Translations under genes and position numbers: made by a program | The notes under the pieces: generated by a model | Databases searched by the model: none | The model's input: only the letters and a program-made list of their open reading frames with translations | What the model was told of the DNA's origin: nothing | DNA from: Tenacibaculum sp. 190524A05c | GTDB taxonomy: Bacteria > Bacteroidota > Bacteroidia > Flavobacteriales > Flavobacteriaceae | Length of the DNA stretch: 64,000 nucleotides | Direction of reading: 5' to 3' | NCBI RefSeq assembly: GCF_964036595.1 | Contig: NZ_OZ038523.1 | Location: forward strand, 152,501-216,500 | Shown: one piece after another, positions 9,701-20,142 of the stretch | How positions within the stretch are numbered: the stretch's first letter is position 1 | How the letters are laid out: each line of letters opens with the position of its first letter

Positions 9701-12700
9701 TACCTTGCGGTCCCGTAACACCATCCGTTCCATCTGCACCCGTTGGTCCTTGAATACCTTGAGGTCCTTGCGGTCCCGTTACACCATCAGTTCCGTCTGC
9801 ACCAGTTGGTCCTTGAATACCTTGTGGTCCAGTCACACCATCAGTTCCGTCTGCACCAGTTGGTCCTTGAATACCTTGTGGTCCAGTTACACCGTCAGTT
9901 CCGTCTGCACCAGTTGGTCCTTGTATACCTTGAGGTCCTTGCGGTCCCGTTACACCATCAGTTCCGTCTGCACCAGTTGGTCCTTGAATACCTTGCGGTC
10001 CCGTAACACCATCAGTTCCATCTGCACCAGTTGGTCCTTGAATACCTTGCGGTCCCGTAACACCATCAGTTCCGTCTGCACCAGTTGGTCCTTGAATACC
10101 TTGCGGTCCCGTTACACCATCAGTTCCGTCTGCACCAGTTGGTCCTTGAATACCTTGTGGTCCAGTCACACCATCAGTTCCGTCTGCACCAGTTGGTCCT
10201 TGAATACCTTGTGGTCCAGTTACACCGTCAGTTCCGTCTGCACCAGTTGGTCCTTGAATACCTTGCGGTCCCGTAACACCATCCGTTCCATCTGCACCCG
10301 TTGGTCCTTGAATACCTTGAGGTCCTTGTGGTCCAGTTACACCGTCAGTTCCGTCTGCACCAGTTGGTCCTTGTATACCTTGAGGTCCTTGCGGTCCCGT
10401 TACACCATCAGTTCCGTCTGCACCAGTTGGTCCTTGAATACCTTGCGGTCCCGTAACACCATCAGTTCCATCTGCACCAGTTGGTCCTTGAATACCTTGC
10501 GGTCCCGTAACACCATCAGTTCCGTCTGCACCAGTTGGTCCTTGAATACCTTGCGGTCCCGTAACACCATCAGTTCCGTCTGCACCAGTTGGTCCTTGAA
10601 TACCTTGTGGTCCAGTCACACCATCAGTTCCGTCTGCACCAGTTGGTCCTTGAATACCTTGTGGTCCAGTTACACCGTCAGTTCCGTCTGCACCAGTTGG
10701 TCCTTGAATACCTTGCGGTCCCGTAACACCATCCGTTCCATCTGCACCCGTTGGTCCTTGAATACCTTGAGGTCCTTGCGGTCCCGTAACACCATCAGTT
10801 CCGTCTGCACCAGTTGGTCCTTGTATACCTTGGGGTCCTTGCGGTCCCGTTACACCATCAGTTCCATCTGCACCAGTTGGTCCTTGAATACCTTGCGGTC
10901 CCGTAACACCATCAGTTCCGTCTGCACCAGTTGGTCCTTGTATACCTTGTGGTCCTTGCGGTCCCGTAACACCATCAGTTCCGTCTGCACCAGTTGGTCC
11001 TTGAATACCTTGTGGTCCAGTTACACCGTCAGTTCCGTCTGCACCAGTTGGTCCTTGTATACCTTGAGGTCCTTGCGGTCCCGTTACACCATCAGTTCCG
11101 TCTGCACCAGTTGGTCCTTGTATACCTTGGGGTCCTTGCGGTCCCGTAACACCATCAGTTCCATCTGCACCAGTTGGTCCTTGAATACCTTGCGGTCCCG
11201 TAACACCATCAGTTCCGTCTGCACCAGTTGGTCCTTGAATACCTTGCGGTCCCGTAACACCATCAGTTCCGTCTGCACCAGTTGGTCCTTGAATACCTTG
11301 TGGTCCAGTCACACCATCAGTTCCGTCTGCACCAGTTGGTCCTTGAATACCTTGTGGTCCAGTCACACCATCAGTTCCGTCTGCACCAGTTGGTCCTTGA
11401 ATACCTTGTGGTCCAGTTACACCGTCAGTTCCGTCTGCACCAGTTGGTCCTTGAATACCTTGCGGTCCCGTAACACCATCCGTTCCATCTGCACCCGTTG
11501 GTCCTTGAATACCTTGAGGTCCTTGCGGTCCCGTTACACCATCAGTTCCGTCTGCACCAGTTGGTCCTTGAATACCTTGCGGTCCCGTAACACCATCCGT
11601 TCCATCTGCACCAGTTGGTCCTTGAATACCTTGCGGTCCCGTAACACCATCAGTTCCGTCTGCACCAGTTGGTCCTTGAATACCTTGCGGTCCCGTAACA
11701 CCATCCGTTCCGTCTGCACCAGTTGGTCCTTGAATACCTTGCGGTCCCGTAACACCATCAGTTCCGTCTGCACCAGTTGGTCCTTGAATACCTTGTGGTC
11801 CCGTAACACCATCAGTTCCGTCTGTACCGGTTGGCCCTTGAATACCTTGTGGTCCAGTCACACCATCAGTTCCATCTGCACCAGTTGGTCCTTGAATACC
11901 TTGCGGTCCAGTTACACCATCCGTTCCATCTGCACCAGTTGGTCCTTGAATACCTTGAGGTCCAGTTACACCATCCGTTCCATCTGCACCAGTTGGTCCT
12001 TGAATACCTTGCGGTCCAGTTACACCATCAGTTCCGTCTGCACCAGTTGGTCCTTGTATACCTTGTGGTCCTTGCGGTCCAGTTACACCATCAGTTCCGT
12101 CTGCACCGGTTGGCCCTTGAATACCTTGTGGTCCAGTCACACCATCAGTTCCGTCTGCACCAGTTGGTCCTTGAATACCTTGAGGTCCCGTAACACCGTC
12201 TGTACCATCTGCACCAGTTGGTCCTTGAATACCTTGTGGTCCCGTAACACCGTCTGTACCATCTGCACCAGTTGGTCCTTGAATACCTTGCGGTCCAGTT
12301 ACACCGTCAGTTCCGTCTGCACCAGTTGGTCCTTGAATACCTTGCGGTCCAGTTACACCATCCGTTCCATCTGCACCAGTTGGTCCTTGAATACCTTGTG
12401 GTCCAGTCACACCATCAGTTCCGTCTGCACCAGTTGGTCCTTGAATACCTTGCGGTCCTTGCGGTCCCGTAACACCATCAGTTCCGTCTGCACCGGTTGG
12501 CCCTTGAATACCTTGTGGTCCAGTCACACCATCAGTTCCGTCTGCACCAGTTGGTCCTTGTATACCTTGTGGTCCTTGCGGTCCCGTAACACCATCAGTT
12601 CCGTCTGCACCAGTTGGTCCTTGAATACCTTGTGGTCCAGTTACACCATCCGTTCCGTCTGCACCAGTTGGTCCTTGAATACCTTGCGGTCCCGTTACAC

Positions 12701-13253
12701 CATCAGTTCCGTCTGCACCGGTAGGTCCTTGTATACCTTGCGGTCCGGTTGCACCAGCAGATCCCGTTGGTCCAGTTGCACCTTGAGCAGCTATATCTGT
12801 AAGAGGGACAGATAAAGTTCCATTACTATCTGTTATTTCTAAATTTCCTCCATTTACCCTAAAGGAAAGGTTTACTTCGTTTGTTGGATCAGCATCAGCA
12901 TCGTTAATTAAAGGGGAAAGATCCACATTATTACCATCAGTTATGGTTAAAATATTTGTAACAGGATCGAAAGAAAGCTCTCTTGCAGGTGAAGTATCAC
13001 ATAGACTGACCCAATTTGTACCATCGTATTGATAGATACATTTTATATCAGTGTTGTAAACAAGCGCACCCTCCAATGGAGTTATTGCGTTCATTTGAAC
13101 GCTGGTTACTCTTGTTAAAATAAAAACTTTATCAGAACTCTCTAATTCAAGTATAGAGTTAATGTCTATTGTATTAGGATTATCACCCACTTTTACCTGG
13201 GAGTAACCGATAAGTCCAATAAAAATTATGAATAGGGTAATTATTTTTCTCAT
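6726..13253 (-). CDS. Giant collagen-like repeat surface protein, first gene of the fibre operon
   Basis: I chose the ATG at 13253 because it gives a signal peptide ([19 protein letters not shown]); an ATG at 13328 would add 25 unlikely residues. The product is 2175 residues. An N-terminal region of about 130 residues carries a diverged leader module ([19 protein letters not shown], then [12 protein letters not shown]). About 1915 residues of Gly-X-Y follow, built from an 18-residue unit ([18 protein letters not shown]) and a 21-residue variant with an extra GPQ. A C-terminal head of about 100 residues ([20 protein letters not shown] to NWFFTVEDL) looks like a small beta-sandwich of the kind capping bacterial and viral collagens. 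A trimeric stalk is the expected architecture for the family. Export beyond the outer membrane is not explained, as no T9SS tail is visible. Confidence 0.9.
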   Translation of the reverse strand: MRKIITLFIIFIGLIGYSQVKVGDNPNTIDINSILELESSDKVFILTRVTSVQMNAITPLEGALVYNTDIKCIYQYDGTNWVSLCDTSPARELSFDPVTNILTITDGNNVDLSPLINDADADPTNEVNLSFRVNGGNLEITDSNGTLSVPLTDIAAQGATGPTGSAGATGPQGIQGPTGADGTDGVTGPQGIQGPTGADGTDGVTGPQGIQGPTGADGTDGVTGPQGPQGIQGPTGADGTDGVTGPQGIQGPTGADGTDGVTGPQGPQGIQGPTGADGTDGVTGPQGIQGPTGADGTDGVTGPQGIQGPTGADGTDGVTGPQGIQGPTGADGTDGVTGPQGIQGPTGADGTDGVTGPQGIQGPTGADGTDGVTGPQGIQGPTGADGTDGVTGPQGPQGIQGPTGADGTDGVTGPQGIQGPTGADGTDGVTGPQGIQGPTGADGTDGVTGPQGIQGPTGADGTDGVTGPQGIQGPTGTDGTDGVTGPQGIQGPTGADGTDGVTGPQGIQGPTGADGTDGVTGPQGIQGPTGADGTDGVTGPQGIQGPTGADGTDGVTGPQGIQGPTGADGTDGVTGPQGPQGIQGPTGADGTDGVTGPQGIQGPTGADGTDGVTGPQGIQGPTGADGTDGVTGPQGIQGPTGADGTDGVTGPQGIQGPTGADGTDGVTGPQGIQGPTGADGTDGVTGPQGIQGPTGADGTDGVTGPQGPQGIQGPTGADGTDGVTGPQGPQGIQGPTGADGTDGVTGPQGIQGPTGADGTDGVTGPQGPQGIQGPTGADGTDGVTGPQGIQGPTGADGTDGVTGPQGPQGIQGPTGADGTDGVTGPQGPQGIQGPTGADGTDGVTGPQGIQGPTGADGTDGVTGPQGIQGPTGADGTDGVTGPQGIQGPTGADGTDGVTGPQGIQGPTGADGTDGVTGPQGIQGPTGADGTDGVTGPQGIQGPTGADGTDGVTGPQGPQGIQGPTGADGTDGVTGPQGPQGIQGPTGADGTDGVTGPQGIQGPTGADGTDGVTGPQGIQGPTGADGTDGVTGPQGIQGPTGADGTDGVTGPQGIQGPTGADGTDGVTGPQGIQGPTGADGTDGVTGPQGIQGPTGADGTDGVTGPQGPQGIQGPTGADGTDGVTGPQGIQGPTGADGTDGVTGPQGIQGPTGADGTDGVTGPQGPQGIQGPTGADGTDGVTGPQGIQGPTGADGTDGVTGPQGPQGIQGPTGADGTDGVTGPQGPQGIQGPTGADGTDGVTGPQGIQGPTGADGTDGVTGPQGIQGPTGADGTDGVTGPQGIQGPTGADGTDGVTGPQGIQGPTGADGTDGVTGPQGIQGPTGADGTDGVTGPQGIQGPTGADGTDGVTGPQGPQGIQGPTGADGTDGVTGPQGPQGIQGPTGADGTDGVTGPQGPQGIQGPTGADGTDGVTGPQGPQGIQGPTGADGTDGVTGPQGIQGPTGADGTDGVTGPQGPQGIQGPTGADGTDGVTGPQGIQGPTGADGTDGVTGPQGIQGPTGADGTDGVTGPQGIQGPTGADGTDGVTGPQGIQGPTGADGTDGVTGPQGIQGPTGADGTDGVTGPQGPQGIQGPTGADGTDGVTGPQGIQGPTGADGTDGVTGPQGPQGIQGPTGADGTDGVTGPQGIQGPTGADGTDGVTGPQGIQGPTGADGTDGVTGPQGIQGPTGADGTDGVTGPQGPQGIQGPTGADGTDGVTGPQGIQGPTGADGTDGVTGPQGIQGPTGADGTDGVTGPQGIQGPTGADGTDGVTGPQGIQGPTGADGTDGVTGPQGPQGIQGPTGADGTDGVTGPQGIQGPTGADGTDGVTGPQGIQGPTGADGTDGVTGPQGIQGPTGADGTDGVTGPQGIQGPTGADGTDGVTGPQGPQGIQGPTGADGTDGVTGPQGIQGPTGADGTDGVTGPQGIQGPTGADGTDGVTGPQGPQGPTGADGTDGVTGPQGPQGIQGPTGADGTDGVTGPQGPQGIQGPTGADGTDGVTGPQGIQGPTGADGTDGVTGPQGIQGPTGADGTDGVTGPQGIQGPTGADGTDGVTGPQGPQGIQGPTGADGTDGVTGPQGPAGANGINGATGPTGPAGADGDTFIKAFAKVNGTTGALITSQGVTSVVRNSTGNYTVTIPDRGNANYIVHVTAFSGTGLMVTGQVTAQTNTTFTVQLYGSNVFLYLVDRNWFFTVEDL
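7022..12782 (-). repeat. Tandem 54/63-bp collagen-coding repeat array
   Basis: About 5.76 kb of head-to-tail 54-bp units and 63-bp variants encode Gly-X-Y, roughly 100 copies. Most units differ only at synonymous positions, and blocks of several units recur. A rare variant combining the Ala-Asp codons TCCATCTGCACCCG (plus strand) occurs eight times, at 8181, 8406, 8973, 9549, 9729, 10287, 10737 and 11484. All intervals between them are multiples of 9 bp. Units at both ends (below 7900, above 11800) are more varied. One unit reads GTDGTDG (near 11825) and one lacks the IQ step (near 7480). Length variation between strains is expected. Confidence 0.95.
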
Positions 13254-13299
13254 AATCGGGGAAATTTCGCTGATTAAATGTAATAAAAACGTTTTATAG

Positions 13300-13330
13300 T
13301 TGTGACACACGGGCGAAAAAATAGTCACAA
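13300..13330. promoter_or_regulatory. Inverted repeat upstream of the fibre operon, candidate operator
   Basis: TTGTGAC (13300-13306) and GTCACAA (13324-13330) form a perfect 7-bp inverted repeat around a 17-bp spacer. It lies 47-77 bp upstream of the collagen gene start. A weak -7-like TACATTTA lies between it and the ATG. The spacing suits a dimeric regulator contacting two sites about two helical turns apart, but no regulator is encoded next to it. Confidence 0.4.
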
Positions 13331-13379
13331 AAATTCGATTTAATATTAGTAGTTTAGATTAATTGTCTTTTTTTTTCTT

Positions 13380-14429
13380 TCATTGTAGCTTTTTAATCGA
13401 TGAAATGTAATTACGTAATTCAAACATTTCATTTATAAATTTTCTTGCGCTTTTATAGGGTACTTTTTTGAAGTTATGATTTGCTACCGAGATTTGAAAT
13501 AATGACTGCCAATGTTGTCTAATTTCTTTTAATGCATTAAAATAAGTATAATTTTCTGAATCATAGATATGAGTAGGCTCCGCAATGATTCCGTTAATTT
13601 CTAAAACCTTATAATCTAATCCAGTTTCTAACTCGTTAAAGTTATTATATTTAATATCGACTCTACCATAATACCAACCCTCTATCGAATGACTTAGTTG
13701 GTCGAATGTCTCTGTTAATTTTTTTGATATTAAATGATTACCATTTATAAACTGGGTGCCTTTTGAATGATTGCCAATTACTGTGAGTTTTATCATTTCG
13801 TTGATCTTAGGGATGTCATTTAATTTGTTTTTATGAATAGCCTTAAATAGGTCAATGTAAAGTTTAGCTCTTTTATCATTCAAAATCAATTGTTCCAAAG
13901 TTGATTCTCCATCTCCTGTAACTGAAATGAAGTTTTTAAGTGTTACTGAGCTAATTCGTCCTTTTTCCTCATTAGGCTTTCTATGATAGAAAACACCACA
14001 TTCGTTTTCATAATCTAGAAATTCCTGAATGATTATATTAATCGGATAATTATTTAAATATTCTTCAAGTTCATATTCAGAATCAATTTTTTTTACCAAC
14101 AAACCTCTAAATCCTATATCTGGTTTAGCAATTAAAGGAAATTCAATTTTAGCAATTTTTAATTCTTTAAGTACATTAGAAAAGTTCGATTTTGGAAGAA
14201 CGAGAATTGACTTAGGTCTATATTTTTCTGGAACCAATTGAATAGTTTCATACTTGCTCTCTGTTCCGTTGCCTGAACTTTTAATTGCTGGGTTAGCCGC
14301 ACTAAAAAATGCAGCATGCTTAGCTCTAAAAGCTAAATAAAAAGCATAGGGTAAATTTGGAACATAAAACATTGATGTTGGCCAATATTCCCAGTTTAAA
14401 TATTTTTCTAATGTAGTTTTATTAATCAA
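13380..14429 (-). CDS. ATP-grasp superfamily ligase-like protein
   Basis: This 349-residue cytoplasmic protein shows an ATP-grasp layout. It has an N-terminal region with LPKSNFSNVLKELK, the lysine-containing nucleotide-binding strand FPLIAKPDIGFRG (about residues 97-110), and the partner strand IIIQEFLDYENECGVFY. It also has TLKNFISVTGDGESTL and the late metal-binding segment YKVLEINGIIAEP. Relatives are often labelled D-alanine-D-alanine ligase, but it is not a typical Ddl and the substrate cannot be named. It lies 3 bp after the small membrane protein gene and so is third in a murQ operon. A cell-wall or peptide-bond-forming role would fit the context but is inference. Confidence 0.7.
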   Translation of the reverse strand: MINKTTLEKYLNWEYWPTSMFYVPNLPYAFYLAFRAKHAAFFSAANPAIKSSGNGTESKYETIQLVPEKYRPKSILVLPKSNFSNVLKELKIAKIEFPLIAKPDIGFRGLLVKKIDSEYELEEYLNNYPINIIIQEFLDYENECGVFYHRKPNEEKGRISSVTLKNFISVTGDGESTLEQLILNDKRAKLYIDLFKAIHKNKLNDIPKINEMIKLTVIGNHSKGTQFINGNHLISKKLTETFDQLSHSIEGWYYGRVDIKYNNFNELETGLDYKVLEINGIIAEPTHIYDSENYTYFNALKEIRQHWQSLFQISVANHNFKKVPYKSARKFINEMFELRNYISSIKKLQ

Positions 14430-14432
14430 AAT

Positions 14433-14669
14433 TTAGTTGTCAAATAAATAGTTTAGAACAGTTTGAAACGCCTTAAATCCGAAGTAAACTGTGTATAATA
14501 TCAGAATAAGAGCAACGACTAATAGTCCATATGCTATTAAAACTTTAGGCATATCCTTAAATGTTTTTAATGATCTGAATGCCAGGCTTAACATTAAAGG
14601 AGAAGCAGTTAATAAAAATAACAAGATTAGAAATTTTTTAACCGGTTTGTCGTAAGATTTTTCAGACAT
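14433..14669 (-). CDS. Small two-helix membrane protein (possibly DUF6095)
   Basis: This 78-residue protein has two hydrophobic helices (about 12-30 and 42-66) and ends VLNYLFDN. It overlaps the 3' end of murQ by 8 bp and is followed after 3 bp by the ATP-grasp gene, so it is translationally coupled. Size and layout resemble DUF6095 proteins that accompany murQ in flavobacteria; I give this from memory with moderate certainty. Function is unknown. Confidence 0.65.
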   Translation of the reverse strand: MSEKSYDKPVKKFLILLFLLTASPLMLSLAFRSLKTFKDMPKVLIAYGLLVVALILILYTVYFGFKAFQTVLNYLFDN

Positions 14670-15477
14670 TATTAAATTCTTTAATTACCGTTCTAACATT
14701 ACCATACTTCTTTAATAATTCTTTTGCAGTTTCTTTGTCTATGTTTAGTTCAGAAACTAACATTTTCTCTCCACGATCTACTAATTTATTATTAGAAAGT
14801 TGCATATCAACCATTTTATTCCCCTTGACTTTTCCCAATTTAATCATAGTAGATGTTGATATCATGTTTAGGACTAATTTTTGAGCGGTACCTGCCTTCA
14901 TTCGTGAACTTCCAGTTACAAATTCAGGACCTACAACAACAGTTATGGGTAATTTAGCTGTTAATTGTAAAGGACTATTTTCATTACATGTTATACAACC
15001 CGTTGAGATATTATTTTCATTACATTTTTGCAAAGCATGAATGACATATGGAGTTGTTCCTGATGCAGCAATACCAATTACTACGTCATTTTCTGAAATA
15101 TTATAATCCTGTAAATCTTTCCATCCTTGTTCTTCAGAATCTTCTGCAAATTCAACTGCTTTACGAATTGCAGAATCACCTCCTGCAATTAAACCAATTA
15201 CTAATTCATGAGAAACTCCAAAGGTAGGGGGACATTCAGAAGCATCAACAATACCGAGTCTACCACTTGTACCAGCACCCATATAGAAAAGTCTTCCACC
15301 TTGTTTCAGTTTTTCAACGGTAACATTCACCAATTTCTCAATTTGAGGAATTGCTTTCTCAATTGCTAAAGGAACTGTCTTATCTTCGTTATTTATGTTA
15401 TTCAATAATTCCGAAGTAGACATTTGTTCAAGATTATTGTAATTCGAATCTTGTTCTGTGGTTTTTATAAAATCCAT
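14662..15477 (-). CDS. murQ: N-acetylmuramic acid 6-phosphate etherase
   Basis: MurQ cleaves the lactyl ether of N-acetylmuramic acid 6-phosphate to give N-acetylglucosamine 6-phosphate and D-lactate during cell-wall recycling in the cytoplasm. The 271-residue sequence carries the SIS-fold signatures: GGRLFYMGAGTSGRLGIVDA (about 61-80), the adjacent SECPPTFG, GIAASGTTPYVIHAL, and GSSRMKAGTAQKLVLNM. This is slightly shorter than the usual 300 residues, as is common in this group. It diverges from the mscS-like gene at 15566. A -7-type box (TAAATTTG, 15489-15482) lies only 4 bp before the ATG, so the message may be nearly leaderless. It heads a three-gene operon. Confidence 0.95.
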   Translation of the reverse strand: MDFIKTTEQDSNYNNLEQMSTSELLNNINNEDKTVPLAIEKAIPQIEKLVNVTVEKLKQGGRLFYMGAGTSGRLGIVDASECPPTFGVSHELVIGLIAGGDSAIRKAVEFAEDSEEQGWKDLQDYNISENDVVIGIAASGTTPYVIHALQKCNENNISTGCITCNENSPLQLTAKLPITVVVGPEFVTGSSRMKAGTAQKLVLNMISTSTMIKLGKVKGNKMVDMQLSNNKLVDRGEKMLVSELNIDKETAKELLKKYGNVRTVIKEFNNV

Positions 15478-15481
15478 AACC

Positions 15482-15489
15482 CAAATTTA
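15482..15489 (-). promoter_or_regulatory. Putative -7 box for murQ, abutting the start codon
   Basis: TAAATTTG matches TAnnTTTG exactly and is separated from the murQ ATG by GGTT. A TTTG lies 24 bp upstream (15517-15514), slightly beyond the usual spacing. If used, the transcript starts at or within a few bases of the ATG. Confidence 0.35.
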
Positions 15490-15565
15490 CAATTAATTAT
15501 TAGTAACCCAGTGACAAAATGAGATTTAAGGTGTCTTATTAATGAATTCAATTAAATAAAAAGAA

Positions 15566-16396
15566 ATGGAAACATTAACACAATCACTATCAAATTTTTA
15601 CAACACAGTTGCATCTGGTTTTGGAGACTGGGGACTGAAATTATTAGGAGCTTTAGCTGTTTTAATTTTAGGTTTATGGATAATTAGAATGATAATGAAG
15701 GCGGTTTCTAAGATGTTTGAAAGTAAACATGTCGATGAAACATTACGTCCTTTTTTAATTACACTTATCGGGTTTGCTTTAAAAGCTTTATTATTAATTT
15801 CAATTGCTGGAATTGTTGGAGTTCCAACAGCTTCTTTTGCTGCCGTTATTGCTGCTGCTGCCTTTGCGATAGGAAGTGCATTTAACGGTTCATTAGGTCA
15901 TTTAGCATCTGGAGTTATGTTGTTGATATTTAGACCTTTTAAGGTTGGAGATTTAATTAAAACCAATGGAGCTTTTGGTTTTGTTAAGGAAATATCAGTT
16001 TTTGTAACTATTATTGAAACTTTTCAAAATGAAACTGAAATCATTCCAAACTCGGCAATTACCTCCAATAAAATCACCAATTTAACAGCTATTGGGAATT
16101 TGAGAGTTGATATGCCATTTGCTATTCGCTATGGTTCTGATATTGAAAAAGCAAAGAGTATTGTTTTAGACGTTCTTAAGAATGATAAAAATGTTTTAAA
16201 TGGAGAAGGAAAGGAGCCAAGAGTTGCAGTAAATAATTTGGGTGTAAATAGTGTCGAACTATTAGCGTTACCATATGTAGATTGTAATAACTATTGGGAT
16301 GTATATTGGGATACAAAACAGAAAATTGTTGAAGCTTTAGGGGATGCTGGATATGAAGCTCCGTTGCCTCAAAGAGTTGTAACAATGACAAAGTAA
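15566..16396 (+). CDS. Small-conductance mechanosensitive channel (MscS family)
   Basis: This 276-residue inner-membrane protein has three predicted transmembrane helices (about 20-45, 62-85, 88-115). The third is the Ala/Gly-rich pore helix typical of MscS (VIAAAAFAIGSAFNGSLGHL), followed by the beta domain (FRPFKVGDLIKTNGAFGFVK, then EIIPNSAITSNKITN) and the alpha/beta C-terminal domain. The family opens under membrane tension to release solutes during osmotic downshift. It is a single gene, divergent from murQ and followed by a strong hairpin terminator shared with the convergent icd gene. Confidence 0.93.
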   Translation: METLTQSLSNFYNTVASGFGDWGLKLLGALAVLILGLWIIRMIMKAVSKMFESKHVDETLRPFLITLIGFALKALLLISIAGIVGVPTASFAAVIAAAAFAIGSAFNGSLGHLASGVMLLIFRPFKVGDLIKTNGAFGFVKEISVFVTIIETFQNETEIIPNSAITSNKITNLTAIGNLRVDMPFAIRYGSDIEKAKSIVLDVLKNDKNVLNGEGKEPRVAVNNLGVNSVELLALPYVDCNNYWDVYWDTKQKIVEALGDAGYEAPLPQRVVTMTK

Positions 16397-16404
16397 AACA
16401 TAAA

Positions 16405-16434
16405 AAAAAGCCGGTTTATTACAACCGGCTTTTT
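16405..16434. terminator. Bidirectional terminator between mscS-like gene and icd
   Basis: AAAAGCCGGTT, a 6-nt loop and AACCGGCTTTT form a perfect stem flanked by A and T runs. It can stop transcription from both convergent genes. Confidence 0.85.
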
Positions 16435-16451
16435 ATTACAAAATATTCTAA

Positions 16452-18689
<2,238 letters not shown>

Positions 18690-18709
18690 TTATTTTGTTT
18701 GAAGTGGTG

Positions 18710-18717
18710 CAAATTTA
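18710..18717 (-). promoter_or_regulatory. Putative -7 box for icd
   Basis: TAAATTTG on the minus strand, followed by CACCACTTC, fits the Bacteroidota -7 pattern 32 bp before the icd ATG. A matching -33 TTG at standard spacing is not seen, so confidence is limited. Confidence 0.4.
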
Positions 18718-18804
18718 CGTATTACAAATGGTTTTTCGAATATTAAATATTTATTAAAATTCAAGTTTTCTTGAATTATCTTTAATTTTTAGTTTAGAGC
18801 AAAA

Positions 18805-18833
18805 AAAAACGATGTTAAATTAACATCGTTTTT
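18805..18833 (-). terminator. Intrinsic terminator of rplS
   Basis: Read on the minus strand, AAAACGATGTTA, a 3-nt loop and TAACATCGTTTT followed by a run of T make a strong terminator about 20 bp after the rplS stop codon. Confidence 0.85.
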
Positions 18834-18852
18834 AAATATTTTGTGCAAAGAA

Positions 18853-19200
18853 TTAATTTCTTCTTTCTTTAATTCTTGCTTTCTTACCTGTAAGTCCTCT
18901 AAAGTAGAAAATTCTAGCTCTACGTACTTTACCTCTTTTATTAACTTCAATCTTTTGGATTGATGGTAAGTTAATTGGGAAAATACGTTCAACACCTACA
19001 GTACCTGACATTTTTCTAATTGTGAAAGTTTCAGAAGATCCGATACCTCTTCTTTGAATAACTACTCCTCTAAAGAACTGAGTACGAGTTTTGTTACCTT
19101 CCTTAATTTCGTAGTATACAGTAATTGTATCTCCTGCTGCGAATTCTGGTAAATCGTTTTTTGTTACGAATTCGTCTTGAACAAATTTAATTAAATCCAT
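18853..19200 (-). CDS. rplS: 50S ribosomal protein L19
   Basis: The ATG at 19200 gives a 115-residue protein starting [11 protein letters not shown], the normal start for Bacteroidota L19; the frame opens 33 bp further upstream but without support. Diagnostic stretches are [40 protein letters not shown], and the closing [21 protein letters not shown]19 sits at the interface of the two ribosomal subunits. In many bacteria it follows trmD directly (rpsP-rimM-trmD-rplS). Here it is transcribed alone, with its own promoter and a 60-nt leader, and trmD lies about 4 kb away. Confidence 0.97.
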   Translation of the reverse strand: MDLIKFVQDEFVTKNDLPEFAAGDTITVYYEIKEGNKTRTQFFRGVVIQRRGIGSSETFTIRKMSGTVGVERIFPINLPSIQKIEVNKRGKVRRARIFYFRGLTGKKARIKERRN

Positions 19201-19262
19201 TTTTAAAAATCTTTGAGATTTACAAAGCAACATTCACGATTCTCGTCAGAGGTTGATTTTGC
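19201..19262 (-). promoter_or_regulatory. Candidate L19 leader (autoregulatory mRNA element)
   Basis: Between the -7 box and the rplS ATG lie about 62 nt able to form two small hairpins: ACGA-GAA-TCGT (19246-19236) and CTTTG...CAAAG (19227-19211). Ribosomal protein leaders for L19 are known in several phyla and I recall one proposed for flavobacteria. Whether this matches it needs a covariance-model search. Confidence 0.4.
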
Positions 19263-19267
19263 GTGTG

Positions 19268-19275
19268 CAAATATA
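19268..19275 (-). promoter_or_regulatory. Putative -7 box for rplS
   Basis: TATATTTG on the minus strand is a perfect TAnnTTTG, followed by CACACGC. It predicts a start near 19262. No clear -33 TTG is present at the expected distance. Confidence 0.45.
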
Positions 19276-19458
19276 GTATGTTTTTCTTATATGGAAAATA
19301 AAATTTGCGATTAAATTTATGTAAATAAAATTTGAAATAGGATTACTAAACTATTGACTAATAGTTAATAAGTGTTTTTTTAATGATGATTACTTAAAAT
19401 CCAATTAAGAAATAGGCAAAGTATTGAAAATATATTTCGGTGCTAAATAAAACTATTG

Positions 19459-20142
19459 ATGGATAATACAATTAAAACTACAGGAAAACCTCTTCAAATT
19501 GGTCAAAATAAAACTTTCAGAACGATAAGTTCACATGTAAATGTGATTCGTAAAGAGATCTTCATTGCTTATATAATCTTTACCGTCCTTTCCATAATAT
19601 TACTTTCGGTGTATACCAAAGGTGATTTGCACTTGATATTAAATCAATATAATTCCACTTTTTTTGATTGGTTTTTTAAGTATACTACTCATTTGGGAGA
19701 TGGAGTAATGTTTGGAGTACTTGTGGTAATCTTCTTTTTTATCAATAAAAGAATGTCACTTGTCTTTGGTATTGGAGGTGTATTAACTTTATTAGTGACT
19801 CATTTTTTTAAAAAAGTAATATTTAGAGGTATTCCTAGACCAGCAGAATTTTTGGGTATAGAAAACCTACATATTATTGATGGTGTAAAAATGGCTTTTT
19901 GGAACTCTTTTCCTTCTGGCCACACCATGACAGCATTTGTGATTTTCGGGATTTTATGTATTTATTTTAGAAAATGTATTTCTCAATATCTATGGATGTT
20001 ATTAGCAATAATTGCAGGAATTTCTCGAGTATATTTATCTCAACATTTTTGGGCCGATATTTTTGTTGGATCAGTTTTAGGAATCATAATTGCATTTGTT
20101 AGTATGAGTCTTTTTTTTCCAGAACGTAAGAAGATTCATTAA
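19459..20142 (+). CDS. PAP2-family membrane phosphatase
   Basis: I start at ATG 19459; the codon before it is TTG. The 227-residue protein has about five to six membrane helices and the three PAP2 motifs: KKVIFRGIPRP (118-128), PSGH (152-155) and SRVYLSQHFWAD (189-200) with catalytic His155 and His196. The family dephosphorylates lipid phosphates such as undecaprenyl pyrophosphate or phosphatidate in the inner membrane. The gene ends in TAATG, sharing one base with the start of the GT39 gene. The two are therefore translationally coupled, which suggests a joint role in lipid-linked sugar metabolism. The exact substrate is not readable from sequence. Confidence 0.88.
   Translation: MDNTIKTTGKPLQIGQNKTFRTISSHVNVIRKEIFIAYIIFTVLSIILLSVYTKGDLHLILNQYNSTFFDWFFKYTTHLGDGVMFGVLVVIFFFINKRMSLVFGIGGVLTLLVTHFFKKVIFRGIPRPAEFLGIENLHIIDGVKMAFWNSFPSGHTMTAFVIFGILCIYFRKCISQYLWMLLAIIAGISRVYLSQHFWADIFVGSVLGIIIAFVSMSLFFPERKKIH

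Noticed and set aside
7022..12782. Regularly spaced repeats resembling a CRISPR array
   Set aside because: Units are directly adjacent with no unique spacers, encode Gly-X-Y in one frame, and no cas genes are nearby.
7086..12815. A 1909-codon open frame on the plus strand opposite the collagen repeats
   Set aside because: It is antisense to the Gly-X-Y array. Because each repeat unit lacks stop codons in that frame, the whole array stays open. Its product is a low-complexity Ser/Thr/Cys repeat with no signal or start context.
13251..13328. Longer start for the collagen-like protein at ATG 13328
   Set aside because: It would place 25 non-signal residues before a good signal peptide and run through the inverted repeat at 13300-13330.
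18789..18995. A 68-codon minus-strand ORF
   Set aside because: It overlaps rplS in another frame and reads through the rplS terminator.
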